A stretch of DNA of 64,000 bases, from contig CP141139.1 in assembly GCA_035236585.1 (NCBI GenBank), forward strand, positions 40,061,217-40,125,216, read 5' to 3'. The notes beneath the pieces are model-generated. The model was not told where the DNA came from. It worked only from the letters and a program-made list of their open reading frames with translations, and did no database searches. Below, piece after piece: positions 47,816-61,734 of this stretch. Both the position numbers and the translations under genes were made by a program. The stretch's first letter is position 1. Each line of letters starts with the position of its first letter. The stretch is from Warburgia ugandensis. Its lineage: Eukaryota; Streptophyta; Magnoliopsida; Canellales; Canellaceae.

Positions 47816-50800
47816 TGTAAGCACGACAAATTCTGAATTTGGATGAAAAATCCTTAATTTTCTTCATTTTTGGACAAAAGGGTAAAATAGTAATTTTACC
47901 CCAAAAATCAAAATCTGAGACATCAAAATTTAGAATGTACTGAGAAATACGAATCCAACGCTACTAAGTACGCTCAATTCCGAGATCATGGGAATAAACC
48001 CAAAAATTTTTATATATAAAGGGCAAAATGGTCATTTTACACCATGTGGGGGCCACAAGGGACCCAAAAACGAATCCTATGGCTAGCCCACGTGAAATCA
48101 TGAGTCAAACCATACCAGTTGGTCTTGGGGAAGAAAGTGGAGAATGGGAGAATCCAATGCTAAATTAATAATAATAAATTAACCGTCATCATTACATATC
48201 ATCATGAAAGAAGACCCAAAATGCCTATAAATACAACCCCAAAAATCTTCCAAAGATGTTCATAAAATTTTCACAAAATTGTCTTCACTTTTCCTACAAA
48301 TTTAGACCTAGATCCATCCCCGAAAACCCAAAACTCTCAAGAAATCTACCTCTTTTTATTATCTTTTTCTCTCTCTAAATTGGAATAAGAGACCTAAATT
48401 CAATTAGGCACTTTGTTCCAGATCCAATATCACAAATCCCACCATCAAAAACTTCCTACCATACCTTAGCTACAAAACCCCCGAAGAAATTTCTACATCC
48501 AACGGTAATCGCAAGAAAGGTGGATCTATGGCTATATTATCATTAAAACGGGTATTCTTTTAAATTGAATCATATAACCTATATTTTTTTTCCAATCAAG
48601 TAGGTGAAACTACTTCCTGGACATTGTTATTATTGTTTGATGAAATTTATACTTTACTATAATTTTAATTGGGTGAAAAATGATATAAATAAAGTAAATA
48701 ATAGAACCTTCAATTCAAGGCAATTGAGGGCTCAGATGGAAAATCTGACCTTGCCAATCGATCTAGAAGGGTCCAAAACCTCTAGGGTAAAATTTTCACA
48801 ATATTTTATGGAGTTTTGGGCCCTCAATTGAGAAGGGATTGATTGGATGGTCCAAACGGACAGTCTGATCTCCCGATCGAACCCAGTCCCATGGACGGCG
48901 AGCGGGAGCATCTGTCTCTTGTTGACAATGAAAGTGCACATCAAACCGAGCATTCCACCTGGCTCATTTCCGCCCAACTAATCTAGGCCATCCATTCCGA
49001 TAGGCCCAGATCAAATCTAGGCCCTAGGAATGGATTGTGAACTTCCAAATCTAATTCTGGAGTCATATGAACTCCAAATTGAGATCGAAAAGAGGCTATG
49101 GAAAGCTTACAACCTCTATTTTCTTATGAAATGATAAAATAGAGAAAATATATAATAAAACTTTCTGTATTTAGGAAATAAGTTTTCAATTGCCAAGATC
49201 TTCAAGATCTGAGATGATCAGATCTTGTAAATCTATTTTAATAATAATATAATATTAAATTTTAGTTATATAAATGGTTTATGTGGATAGATCTAAGAGA
49301 TATTAAGGGATTTACCCACTATGGTGGAAAAACCCTAAAAATTTCAAAGGAACCCACTTGATCAATAAGATCAAGTGTGATCAGATCCTAGGGATGGATG
49401 GAATGGATGTTGATATGATGAAATCCAATGAGATCGTGGATGGATTATGACAAAAAACAAATCAATATGATCTTTGGACCTTAATAAAGAAAACCCCCTA
49501 AATATAACTAAAACCCTTAATCAAAAGGAAAAGATCTAAGATCTAATGGTTGAATCATAAGTAAAAGTCTCTAATAATCTTAATCTAATTAATGTACATG
49601 TCTTTTATTTGATAAAAGAATTGTAAATGTGATTTATGTTATAAATTAGGAAGCATGATAGTGTAATTCTTGAATTTTTCATGATATGCTCTAAACGTTA
49701 TTAGATTGTTAAAATAGGCTAGAAATTTAATTATCTTAGGGCCAAGTTAGGTTGACTTTGAGATTATAGCATGATTCCATGAGATTACTAGTAAATTTTC
49801 ATATGTTACATAACTTAGGATCATGCTAATTTAAGTATAGTTTTATTCCATTAGGTTGAGTTACATTCATAGGGAGCATGTTAGTATAAATGTTTGTTAA
49901 ATTTATATTGGAGTCATGCTTTAAAGTTTATGATTTAATTGTTGTCAAATTTTATTAGTAGATTCAAATGTTAAGTAGTTGTTGAGATATAATGAGCATA
50001 AGTCACCAAAATGTAATCTAATTGGAAATTAGAGTTTCATGAACACATAAGAGGAAGGAACGACTTTGACTTAACATTAATAAGGGTTATAGTTAGTAGG
50101 ACAATATAAGGGTTATCAAATCCTTAGCCCAAACTAGGAAAATAATAAACCCCATGAATGACATTGTAAGTGTTCATGGGCTTAATTAAAATCTATTAAA
50201 AAGAGTACTTAGGGTCCACATGCTTATAGGAACCTTATGAAAGGTTGAGCTATGGTCACTTTAGTGAATGTTGAATATAGTGGTTAAGGGGGTTATCTAA
50301 TAGAGCCTCGCTCTTTCCCTACATTCCGTTGACGTTTGTGAGGTCTAAATGCCTCCTTACATGAGGATTGAAGCAACCACTTTGTGTTCACCCATTTAGC
50401 TAGTAACCCTTAGCCAATTGGAAATAAGAGGAGCAGTCTAGACTTAGGCTTAAATAAGTTACCTTCAACAAGCAAAACATTAACTAGTTGAATGATAATA
50501 ATAAGAGCATAAAAGGTTAGTAAATTACCTAACCTTAATAAAAACTATAAGTAAGATAAGGATGATCAAACAAGATCCATTAGATATTGAATAATCAAGA
50601 ACAATAAGGATAAGAATATTATATTATACTTAGTATGCATGTTTATTAGTATGTATGTATGTTATAGTTCATTAGATTAGACAATCCAAACCCTTGATCA
50701 AAGATGATTCAAGGAAGAAAAATAAGATCATCCTCCTTAGCTGTACTGTGAACCACTGGATAGATTCTGGAATTTAATAAAAGTATATTCCTTTAATGGA

Positions 50801-50982
50801 ATTTTATCTTGTACAAAATTCTACTTATGTTATGTATGAAGTGATGATTTGGATTTTACAAAACAAGTTCTAAATAAAAGAATTTTCATTGCTTTGTTTT
50901 GCAAAAAAAAAATTTACGCTATTAAGGGCCCTGCCTATCAAAATACATTACAAAACATGTTACAAAAACCCGGGTCGTCACA
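47816..50982 (+). mobile_element. Large LTR (plus orientation)
   Basis: Starts TGTAAGCACGAC and ends GGGTCGTCACA, 3167 bp. It shares the layout of the LTR at 53823-56538: a short U3 with 'GGGTAAAATAGTAATTTTACC' about 60 bp in, a TATA box CCTATAAATA at about 48223 and a long downstream part. Flanks are ATGAC and CTTTC, so no target duplication. No primer site follows 50982. A Tekay/Del-type Gypsy origin is inferred from size only. Confidence 0.7.
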
Positions 50983-52497
50983 CTTTCACATACCTTTTCA
51001 TTTGAATGCTGAACACCCTCTCAACCTTAAGTAGCATAGAACCATCTCTTTCATCTACTTAGATAAAGAAAAAGAAGAAGAAGAGATTATCATCCCTTAA
51101 CTTTTCAATTAAGAAAAAGAAGGATTCTCTTAATGAGTGAACTATGCACATGTGTGCTCTTATGAGCCTGCTTGAGTGAGTGAGTGACTAGTGTATGTGT
51201 GTGTGTGTGAATGCATAATAGTGCACGTGCATGTCATTTTGATGGAAATCATCATTATAGTAAAGTATGTTACTTAAGTAGGTCCGTCTATGATTAAGTT
51301 ATTTGGAATTCTAAAAGGTGTTGTGCTAGTGTTTTTGAAGATGTCACATCTAGCAACCAATCATAGGTTCTTCTTTTGAACCATCATCTTACTCCCAAAA
51401 GCATAAACAGAAAACATGTGGGATCACACTACCCTCGCGAATAGCCTAACCAAATCTTTGCCCACCAATACTTAGGAGGGACTCACCAGCTCATCCTCAT
51501 GACACCTACAACTAATAATGGGAGGGTGTTGTGATCAGCATATCGATATGCCACTCTTTGGACATTGGGTATCTAACACCTCTAGTGTTTGGAGGCCGAA
51601 GGCCAATCATACAACCTCCTTATCATAGCTCCCACTAGGTTTCATTGTCATCTACCAGTCTAATATGTGAAATCTCCCAAACTTTTCCAAAATACAGATC
51701 AAAGAAAAAAAGAAGAAGATATAATCTTATGAAATGTAGATTGAATTGTAAATGCAAATATAATTGTACAAAAAACAAAACAAAGTATCAAATATAGATC
51801 TAATTGTACAAAATTCAAACATAGATCACTAAAAAATTAAGATCATAAATTAGAACTAGATCACATATTAAACATAGATTGCACATAAGAATCCATATGC
51901 AAATCGATACCCCAATTGTGCATCAAAACCTAAATCAAGCATCAAAATCCAAATTTAGATCAAGATCCAAATCTTGTATCAAAACCCATATGTAAATTAA
52001 AACCCAAATTTTGATTCAAAATGCACACGAATCAAAATTGAGAATTGAACTACACCGAAAATCCAATCCAACTGAGAATCAACCATACTAAGAATCAAAC
52101 CCAAATAAAAATCCAACCCATCCAAGAATCAATCTCAATAGAGAATTAAACCTTAAATGAAAATCGAACCCAATCGAGAATCAACCAAACTAAGAATAAA
52201 TCCCAATAGAGAATCATGCCCAAAATAGAAATCAAATCCAAAAGACCATCAACCAAATCGAGAATCAATCCCAACAAAGAATCAAACCCAAAACATCTCA
52301 CAAGGCAACTAGAAATGTACTTTTCAAATCTTTAAAATAATTTCAAAATCCTTTCAAATTTGGTAATCTAGGAACCAGCTACCTTGTGTGGTGATTTTTC
52401 GAAGCTGTCTATTTCTTTCCTTAGCCTTTCCCCTTTCCCCTTTTTCTTTCTTTTTCTTCCTTCCTTCAATGGTAGCTTTAACGGGTCACCATATTAT

Positions 52498-52498
<1 letters not shown>

Positions 52499-52530
<32 letters not shown>
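52499..52530. repeat. (CT)n microsatellite
   Basis: About 32 bp of pure CT. Confidence 0.98.
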
Positions 52531-52531
<1 letters not shown>

Positions 52532-52748
52532 ACGCCACATGTTTTGGCATGTAGATCATGATTTACTTAATTAATGTATTTTGATAGTTAGTCATATCTA
52601 AAAAAAATCCTGATCTTTTAAAGCACATGCTCAAGTGAAATTCATAGGTTCTCCAGATCATACCTTCTATGAAATGAATTCACACTCCTAAAGTAGTTCA
52701 ATTAACAAATTAGATGACTTTGAAAGTTTTTAAAGATATAAATGCTTG

Positions 52749-52873
<125 letters not shown>

Positions 52874-53817
52874 AATTCCAAGCTCTTATCATTTCATGAA
52901 TCATTTAGTCATACAAAATACCCTTTTTCATGAGTAAATACAAGATCATTTAAGTTCATTCATAACATATATTTCTTCAAGGTCATTCATCATACATTCT
53001 CATTCAAAATGTCGCTATCAACAGTCTAAATTGTTTCTCATTCAATGATTGATGAATCAAACATTCTTCTCATCATGAGTATAAGGAGTCATCCCACATT
53101 CATTCCTTCATGAACATGCTACATTTCAAATTAGTTTATGATTCATTATCATGCAGCACCACTCAGAATTCTTGATTAATCAAACAAATTTGTGAACCAA
53201 AACAAGGAAAAACCAGCAATTAAAATAAAATAAAATAAAATCATTTGTAAAAATCATCAATTAAGTGTAAATGTTAAAGTATGGTATCATCAAATGATAA
53301 AGTCAATTGATAAAATTAAGTGGAATATTGTATGCTTAAAATTTTAAACATTAGCAAACCAACATCTGGTAAATCATCGATTCAATAAAACCAAAAGATA
53401 TGTGTGGTTTCAAGAGTGAACTATTTCAAAGAATGCACAGAGAACCTTGATATCAAATCAAGTTGAAAACCTATAACCAGTGAAATACAAGGTGGCATTT
53501 GGTCCTACCATCAGGACGTTGGCATTCTCTCATGCCAACTAGATGGTGACATACAATCCTATCAAAAGGAATAGGTTAAACTCTTGGGAGCGACTGACAT
53601 GCTCAACATGCCCACATAACTAGACTCCCATGCTTGTTGGGTGTTGCCATCACCTATGGGTAACTACCATATTGCCTTGGGTACCATGTTCTCTTCACTA
53701 GTCCTCATGGAATTTATTTGTTATCAGAGAAGTAGTCCCCATGATAGACTCTCCTCAAGCTCCTGTCAAGCTAGTACTAAATGCATTAGAGGGTAGCAGC
53801 CAACTACTTCTCATAGC

Positions 53818-53822
53818 ATATG
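53818..53822. repeat. Target-site duplication ATATG, left
   Basis: Matches 56539-56543 perfectly and flanks the solo LTR. Confidence 0.93.
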
Positions 53823-56538
53823 TGTGATGACTCGGGTTTTCTCATGCATTTTTAAATGCAATATCTAATTTTCTAAGGCGGGATGCGTCCCTATTTGAAA
53901 ACCATTTTATAAAAACCATGCAATGCAGCAGAAAATCTTTAGTTTTAAACTCATTTTTGAAAACCCCGAGTGTCATTTGCCTTCATAACAACCAAAGTAG
54001 TTTTTGAAAAACTTCAGAAATCATAAATGTTTTTCCCCAGGTCTATCTAGTCATAGCATACGGCCCAACTGTAAATAAATACAAATACATGTCCAAAGGG
54101 TTGAGAGTTTACTTACATGTATAATTGTCTCCTTTTGATTTTTCTTGCTCGTAGCACTAACATAGGTGTCCTCTACTTGTGGATGGAACTACCCTAAAAA
54201 ATGTTAAGGATAGGGTGAGTATATACTATACTCAGTAGTAGTTTATCACTACTAGTTTTGTAATGCATCTATGTTTAAAATCATATGCTCTTAAAAACAT
54301 ATGCATGTTAGAACAATCTCGTTCAATATCGATATTAAAAACCACTATCGAATTGAAATATTGACAACTTAAAGAATAGCATAATCCAAGTCGAAAGTAT
54401 CATATATCATAAACACAATGATATGCATAAGATGCTCAACTGAATCCACCTCATGGATATCTGGTATGGTCGACCAACCTTATGTCATGCCATACATAAT
54501 GCAAATAAATCCTCAAACCATAGGGTCCAACTATGCCCACGACCTCGCCACCGTATGGTCCTCGGGTACCTGAGGACACTCGGTCATAGCCTTAACGGGG
54601 CTATGACCTAGTGCCGTGACACCAGTGGTAGCCCCCTGTACCACATGCAGTCGACGTAGGGACGTTGCCCTTTTTGGGCGTGGTACCCATCTACCTAATA
54701 GTGGTAGAGGCTGGAGGCCAACCCAAACCTCTCAACATAGTGCCCACGAGCTTATCAACCGAAATCATGTCGGATCAAACAAGGGAAAACCTCTTTTTTC
54801 AAAACCTGTCCTCTTTTAGGTCCCTCACAATTGCCTAGCCCTCACAACTGCCTACCCAGCGTCTTTTGGGCACTCCAGTGTCTTTTGGTAATCCTCAAGG
54901 ACATGCAATCTTTCAAAAACTCAATGCTCACAAATCATGCAATATATGCATTTGTTTGCAAAACATATCTATGCATAATGTATATGCAATCATTTGCAAA
55001 ACATATCTATGCATAATGTATATGCAATTATTTGCAAAACATATTTATGCATAAAGCATTTATCATATATATGTTGAATTAAGTCATGTTAAACAAGTTA
55101 TATAATTTATACTTAAAACATGCATAAAAATCATGGCTCTTTTAAAAAGTCTAGTAGCGATAGAGCACCTACCTCAAAGTCTCCTGGAGTCGCGTCCTTT
55201 AGCACTCAACCCGTCCTTGGGTCTCATTTATAAACTCCTGGGTATGAATGGATACTAGGAGTCCTTATTAATTTTAATCTATTTAGATATTAGACCGCTA
55301 AATCTGCTGTTTAGGGTCAATGGTCCTTGCCTAATTCATTTCCAGGCTAGATCCTATGATATGGATCTACTTTCCAATAGTTAAACTCTGTAATTTATCT
55401 TTTAATCCTAATTTTTAAAGTCTCATTGGGTTTGTGTGTCCCAGTTCCCAGGACACTCGTGCATCCTGGTTGGACCGCGGCCGCCTCACGTGCATGCGTA
55501 CCTAAAGGCTGTGCCAGGGATTGTGTTTTGCACGCACACATGCATGCTCAAGTGTAGCATGGTGCGTCTTAGCTCCCAGGGCACCCCATGCACCCTAGTC
55601 GAGCCAGGACCTGTGCCCCATGTCGCGCGCACACCTAAAGGCCGCACCTGGGACAGTGTACGCACTGTCGTACACCTGGAACCCGTCCCAAGGACCCAGT
55701 CCCAGGTGCACATGGTGCTTGGCGTCCTTGGGACGCCTGGTTCGTGCAAGGCCGGCCCAAGCTGGCTTGGAGTGTTTCCCGGCCAGGAAACTTGGCTGGG
55801 GAAGGACCAGATCCAGCGTGGATCTGGACTGGGGAAAGCAAAACGGAGAGGGAAAAGGGAAGAATGGCTTACCTGTAGCCTAGGGACGCCCTTTTTCCTA
55901 GTGGGTGTGCCTGCTCACTGGAAAACTCGAACAAAGGGGGGAAATCGTGCAAGGCCGGAACAAGAGAAGAAAGGGGCATGGGGAGACAGGAACGGCATGG
56001 CCCGCCTGACTTTGGCCTGGCCGTTGCCGCAAAATGTAGAGGAGATGGGTTTTCGATTTTTCCAGAAACCCTAGTCTCAAACGGCTGGAAAAACGTTGGA
56101 AAACTTATGTTTTTGGAGAGGGGGAGATGGGGTTTTTATAGCCCTACTTATGGCGGTGCTGCCAATAGCGGTGCCGCCCTTGGCGGTGGTAGAATCCTCT
56201 AGAAAAATTGGGATCGAGGGTTTTTGGAGGGGTCTAGAGGTTGAAGACGACAGGGGGTGCCGTTATCAAAACGGCCCCCTATGTTTTTCTTTTTTCGTTT
56301 TTTTGTTTAAATTTCAAAAATACCCCTATCTTTAAATGGCTGTAACTTCTTAATACGAACTTTGTTTTGGGTGATTTTGGAGGCGTTGGATTCCATTTTT
56401 TGAGTAGAATCTGGTACTAAGTTTCCTTACAAATTCCTTCATTTACTATTTTAAATAAAATCAAACATTCAACACAGTCCATTTCCCATAGAATGTCCAA
56501 TTTTTGTTAAAAATAGCGTAAATTGCTCGGGCATTACA
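53823..56538 (-). mobile_element. Solo LTR of a large Gypsy-type element
   Basis: 2716 bp. The plus-strand left end is TGTGATGACTCGGG and the right end GGGCATTACA, so the minus sense is TGTAATGCCC...CATCACA. It is flanked by perfect 5-bp duplications ATATG. The minus-strand TATA box GCTATAAAAACCCC lies at about 56130-56143, about 400 bp from the sense start. There is no internal region, so it is the product of LTR-LTR recombination. It shares 'AGAGGTTGAAGA' and 'AGGGGGTGCCGTTATCAAAACGG' layouts with 955-1010 of the LTR at the window start. The 212-codon GC-rich frame at 55436-56074 is not a gene. Confidence 0.95.
54955..55069. repeat. 38-bp tandem repeat, three copies
   Basis: TTTGCAAAACATATCTATGC starts at 54955, 54993 and 55031 (the last with one change), inside the solo LTR. 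Confidence 0.95.
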
Positions 56539-56543
56539 ATATG
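56539..56543. repeat. Target-site duplication ATATG, right
   Basis: Perfect copy of 53818-53822, directly after TTACA. Confidence 0.93.
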
Positions 56544-59500
56544 GTCTTAGGACTTATAGCCACATAGCAAGCTTGCATTGAGACTTATGTGTGCTAATAG
56601 AGCACCATCCTAAACACATCAACCAAATCATATCCATAGGTGTTACAACTAGTGGTAGAGTGGTTGCTCAAACATCAATGAAATAGTGTCCTCAGGACTT
56701 ACAGTTGCCCATAAAGAACTAGCCTAAAACATTGACCACCAAAATTATTGTATGATGATAAAATTAATTTTCAAAACCTTATGAAGAACCATTTAAACCC
56801 ATCATTTCTAAGGTATGAGAATCTTTCAAATCCATAATCTCAAACATGGTTTCAATGATCTTTCAAACATGCACTCATCATTCATTTGATAATGCACTTG
56901 GTATTCAAAAGTTTGCATCCCATATCCACTTCAAAAACAACCAACATATAATCATTCATGCTTAGTTCATAGCTCATGACAAGTAGCTCTCTTAAAGAAG
57001 ATAATGCGACATTCTCATTTTTTTAATCATCCAAAAAGTATCCAAAGCCAATGATTACATAACATGGATCTTTAACAAATTATAAAAATGCATATAGTTA
57101 AGTGAACCATAGTAAAATCAATGGTGAAGTCTTTATCAATAATAATGAATAGTTACCACTCTAGGGCATAACATGTCAATATCCATTTCTTTAGTCCATA
57201 GAATTAAGTGATCCTTTCTAAGTATGAATGTGAATTATTTCATATGAACATGTTTGAAATCCTACATATTAGTATCTAAACCATTTCAACGTATGATATT
57301 AAAATCTAGTTAAGGTAATCCTAGTCAATGGCTATTGATAAGGCATTGTTTTTATATATCTTGGTTATGAAAACCGTAATATTCTTCCCCTAATCTTTTA
57401 GTATTGAGTACAAATATGTGTCTTAGCATATTAAGTTTTATTTTACCTTGATCAATCATCAACCATTCTTAAATTATTTGTTTAAAAGTGTAACATCACC
57501 TAAGAAGTTGTTTAGGTCTTTCTATAGTTTAAAACCTTGTGAGTTGCACTACAATATTTATTTCATTACCATTAGCAAGTCATACTATTTTTTACATTTC
57601 AAATGTTGTAACATTAAGTTTGCAAGTTCTTATATGCTAGTTGCAATTGTAAGGGTTAAACAATGTTTAAAGTATTATAATGTCCACTAGATGAACATGT
57701 GTCCCTCCTTCGGCTCAATTTATTGATTGACCTATAATATATATGTATGGTTGTTGATTTGTAAAAGAACATCTTAGATCGAGTGTCTCTACCACCAATC
57801 AGTGTATAGAGAGTTCCAGATTTGTTGATCTATCACTCCATCCATGGAACCAATATAAATTAGGAGAGATGTAGTGTCTGATCTCACATGTTTGGCATCA
57901 GATAGTTAATTAATGACAATATAGTGGAAAAAGGGAGAGATTTGTCACTATTCTAGGGATTTAGTGATATATATATATATATATATGCTCATATCAAGGT
58001 GAATACTCAAATCAAACAAGAATCAAAGTGTCTGAACACTTATATATGATTAGATACATGGGGCTTGATCAATAAAAAATCATGTGATCTAGTATTAAAT
58101 CTACATTCATATCGAATTGAAAGCTCAAATTGACCATAGATCTAGGATATAAGTAGCTGATCAAAGTTAAATCATCTAAAAAGGGGCTAATCAGTTGCAA
58201 ATTTGGCATTTAGTGATCAATCAATGGTTGGATCATGATGAATGATTGGATTAAACACATATCTCGGTGGTGGTGATTGATTAACAGTTGGTTCATGTGG
58301 GGGGTTTGTTGATTCGGTCACAGATATGCCATTTGGAGATAAATCAATGGTCAAATCATGATTGATTATTAGATCATTTATAGATATTCCATTGGAGATA
58401 GATTAATGTTTAGATCATGATGGATGGTTAGATTGGTCATATATTGCGTGGTTTGATATTCGATTAACTGTTTGATCATGATTAATTGTTGGATCTCTGT
58501 GGATTTGCATAGATTAGGAATGGAAAAGTGATCATTGGTATAGGGTGGTTGTCAGGGAGGAGAACCAGGCGCATTGGAGTTGGTTGCTAATCAGGCTCAA
58601 AAGGGAAGGAAGAAGAGGGAAGAAAGGTTTGTGCATGTTCGACAATCGGCTGGATTAGATAGTGTTGCTTAACCATCCACGTAGAAGAAGAAAGTGACAA
58701 GGAGGAGGGAAAGGAAAATTCTAGTGTTAGTTCTTGCAGTTAGCTCAGTTGTCACGCCACTCATCACTATGGAAGGAAGGGGGATGAGAGGGAGAGAGAA
58801 ATGAGGACCCATGGTCTAGCTTGGTTCATACACTAGTTAAGGGCAAGACCAAAAGAGAGAGACAGCGAGGGAAGTGGGTGCATGATGTTTCAGGTAGTTG
58901 TAGGCTGCCAAAAAAAGGATGGGGAGAGGGGAGAAATGAGGGTTTTAGTGTGGTAGGGCAAAGAAGGGAGATGGGTCCCAAACCCTACAGACATGAGGAA
59001 AAACTTGACGGAGAGAGAGGAGAAGAAGAAAGAAGAGAAGGGGAAGAATAAGAGAGAAGAGAAGGAGAGGGAGAAGGAGTGCGAACATGCATGCCGAAAA
59101 ACCCAGACCCCGTTGGAGAAGAACAGTTTTAGGGATTTTTGTGTCGCTGAGGAAAAGGCAACTTGTTAGCAATGAGGGGAACTCAGATTTCTAGTTTGAG
59201 TAGTTCATCCTACTCAAAAGCCCTTTGGTTCTACTATGATCAGAGGAGATTTCATTGGATTTTTTGTTAGAGTTTGCAGGCCGTTGCCGGAGACGATGAT
59301 AGCTCATATAGTTGATCCTAGCCTGTCATCTTCCACAACTTGCTCAGAAGAACCATAGCCCATCTTTTCAACATGGAGGTAAGTTTTTACTTACCAATGT
59401 TCATTTTGTCTTGATTTGTTTTATATATTAAGGACCAAACATGACAGGTCCGAACCCATCTCAATTATCTCCCCCCCTCCTCGGTAGGCCTACCTTTTCC

Positions 59501-61734
59501 AATTCTTTCATCCTCAAGACAAGTTTTGTTTTATCATTCAGTTGAAAATAAGGTATTGTTAGAGTCCGCTCACCACTCAAAAATAGAAACCAAACTATTT
59601 CTAGAGCAAAGACCAGTAGACTAATCCGATAGGACAACATATAGGGTATCTAATCATGCTTTCTTATGAGCACATGTTACTTGGTAGCCCTTTTTTTTAT
59701 TCTTTTCCTATGAAGTAGTGGAGTTTTATTGATTACCTAGATGGTTAGGGCCCCATCTCAAAACAAGGCCATAACCAAATAGTTAGAACAGTATAAACAA
59801 AGGGAAATAATTATAGAATGACAACATAATAGACATTACCCTTTGTCATTCTTGAAGAATATCCACTAAAATACCTTTCTTTACTAAGTCCATGTTTGAA
59901 TTATCCATTTAACAATAACTTCTGAAACCCTTTCCATTGATTAGGGAAGTTGGGAAACTTATCTACCATCATAATAACAGTTTTACTCAATAGCAATTCT
60001 GCTAATGTGGATTCAACTGCACCACTAGTAGGACCTGAAAGGTTTAGAAGCATTTGACCTTTATCATTGGATGTCAACTCACCTATATGGTTGAGCCAGC
60101 TTTGTCCCAACTTGAGGCAATGAAGTTGATTTTGAGGTGGGTTCCATTAGAGCTTCAATAATTAATTTGATTTCTATTACTTATTTGCTTTATTGCAAAA
60201 TCCTAGTTATGCATTATGGTTTTATCTTCATCAAGTCATTGTTTTGGCACTCTTTAAAAATGTTCTACACTTGTAGTGTGTGGAAGTAGCCTTTCAAAAA
60301 ATAAAAATGGGCAGAAGTAAAAGATTGTTCTTGTTCCAACATTGTTGTTGATTATACATTAATATGTTTGGATGTTTCCAAAAATTATTATAATTATGCT
60401 AGACTTGAAGTTATTGCCAAATTTAAGCATTTTTTAGATTATGCATATTTTAATAAAATCATGTAAACAGTCTCTGTCTACACTTATGTCCTTAGACGAT
60501 GATTTTCACCAATGGATTTTGATGCATATATACATATCAATGTATATATCAATTCTTTTAGGTTGATGGTGTTTTCATGGATTGACTTATAAATGAATTG
60601 GATTAAATCAAGCATCATTAATAGTTATGTATGATCATGTACTCAATCATGTATCAATTTGAAATGCATCATGCTCATAAAGAAAGTAGGTGAGATGGAT
60701 ACATATGTACACAAACCCATGAAATGCACATATGACTAATTGTCCAATGTAAATCATGAAATGCATGCCAAAATAACAACCTTTTTCCCATATACAAGTG
60801 CAAGCTTGCTGATACATTGTAATTGTTTACAATGTCTTCGATTTGAAGAATTAGAATAGAAGGACAAATAGGTTGAGCTGAGGACATGAAAGCAACTGTG
60901 GAGCGATAATTGTAGTAGATTGGGATTTTTAGTGTCTAAAGAGTGAGTCTCATATCTTAGGATTTAATTTATGAGTTATTAGAGAAGGTGTATGTATATT
61001 TAGTTTGATGTAGTGGACTCACTTTTATTTAGTGAAATGTATTGTGATGTGGTTCTGACTGGAGGTTCTAGGATGTGATAAGTTGTATGCATTTGTTTTG
61101 AAAACAATAAAAATTTATTTGTAGTGTTTATTAGGTGTTCTGCACGCATGCGTTAAATATGTAGGAATGAAACACTCATTATATTGTATAATCCTTGTGT
61201 TTGTTATAGAAATGACACTCAAGATTTATAATGCTTGATCATTTTGATAAGAATGACTTATAACATATTTTTAGAAATGGACATGAAGAAGACGCAACAA
61301 GACATGCATGTAACCTTACTAGTAAATGCTTTAAGATGTATCTCTTGGTTGTCGAATGGTAGTAATTGTTTACATAAAGCTAAATTGTTTCAGTCATGTT
61401 TATATGAGCTCAAATGAATGCGTATATAAATGTGCTATATGATGGCTAGAATCATGATAGTTGACATTGCTTTACTTATATCCTGATTTACTTAGAATCA
61501 TGCAAGTTAACGTTGCTTTACTTATAATCATGCAAATTAGTTTCTAGGTTTAGTTTTAGGAAAGTTTAATTTTAGAAATATCTAATCTTTAAAAAGTTTC
61601 TATTTTCATGCATGTTCTATCTAATTTGATTTCAGTTTGTTTGCCGCATATGTCATGTCCGTTTGATTTCTTTAAATGAATTACATGGCCTTTTTTTATG
61701 TCATTGTTCTAATATCATTGTTTTCTTCTTTATA
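56544..61734. other. Gene-poor stretch upstream of the CACTA ORF
   Basis: No supported gene. Notable points are (TA)n at about 57968-57987, a degenerate array of 'GATCAATCAATGGTTGGATCATGAT'-like words between 58190 and 58490, and purine-rich sequence at 58570-59060. No CACTA terminal repeat was found. The frames here are short and low-complexity. Confidence 0.4.
58190..58490. repeat. Degenerate tandem array, about 60-bp spacing
   Basis: Words such as GGTTGGATCATGAT, GGTCAAATCATGAT, TTTAGATCATGATG and TTTGATCATGAT recur along with 'GCCATTTGGAGAT'-like words. Period is irregular and the boundary uncertain. Confidence 0.55.

Noticed and set aside
55436-56074. 212-codon open frame on the plus strand
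   Set aside because: It lies wholly inside the solo LTR in its GC-rich part, opposite to the LTR sense. It has no recognisable domain and competing frames are open on both strands.
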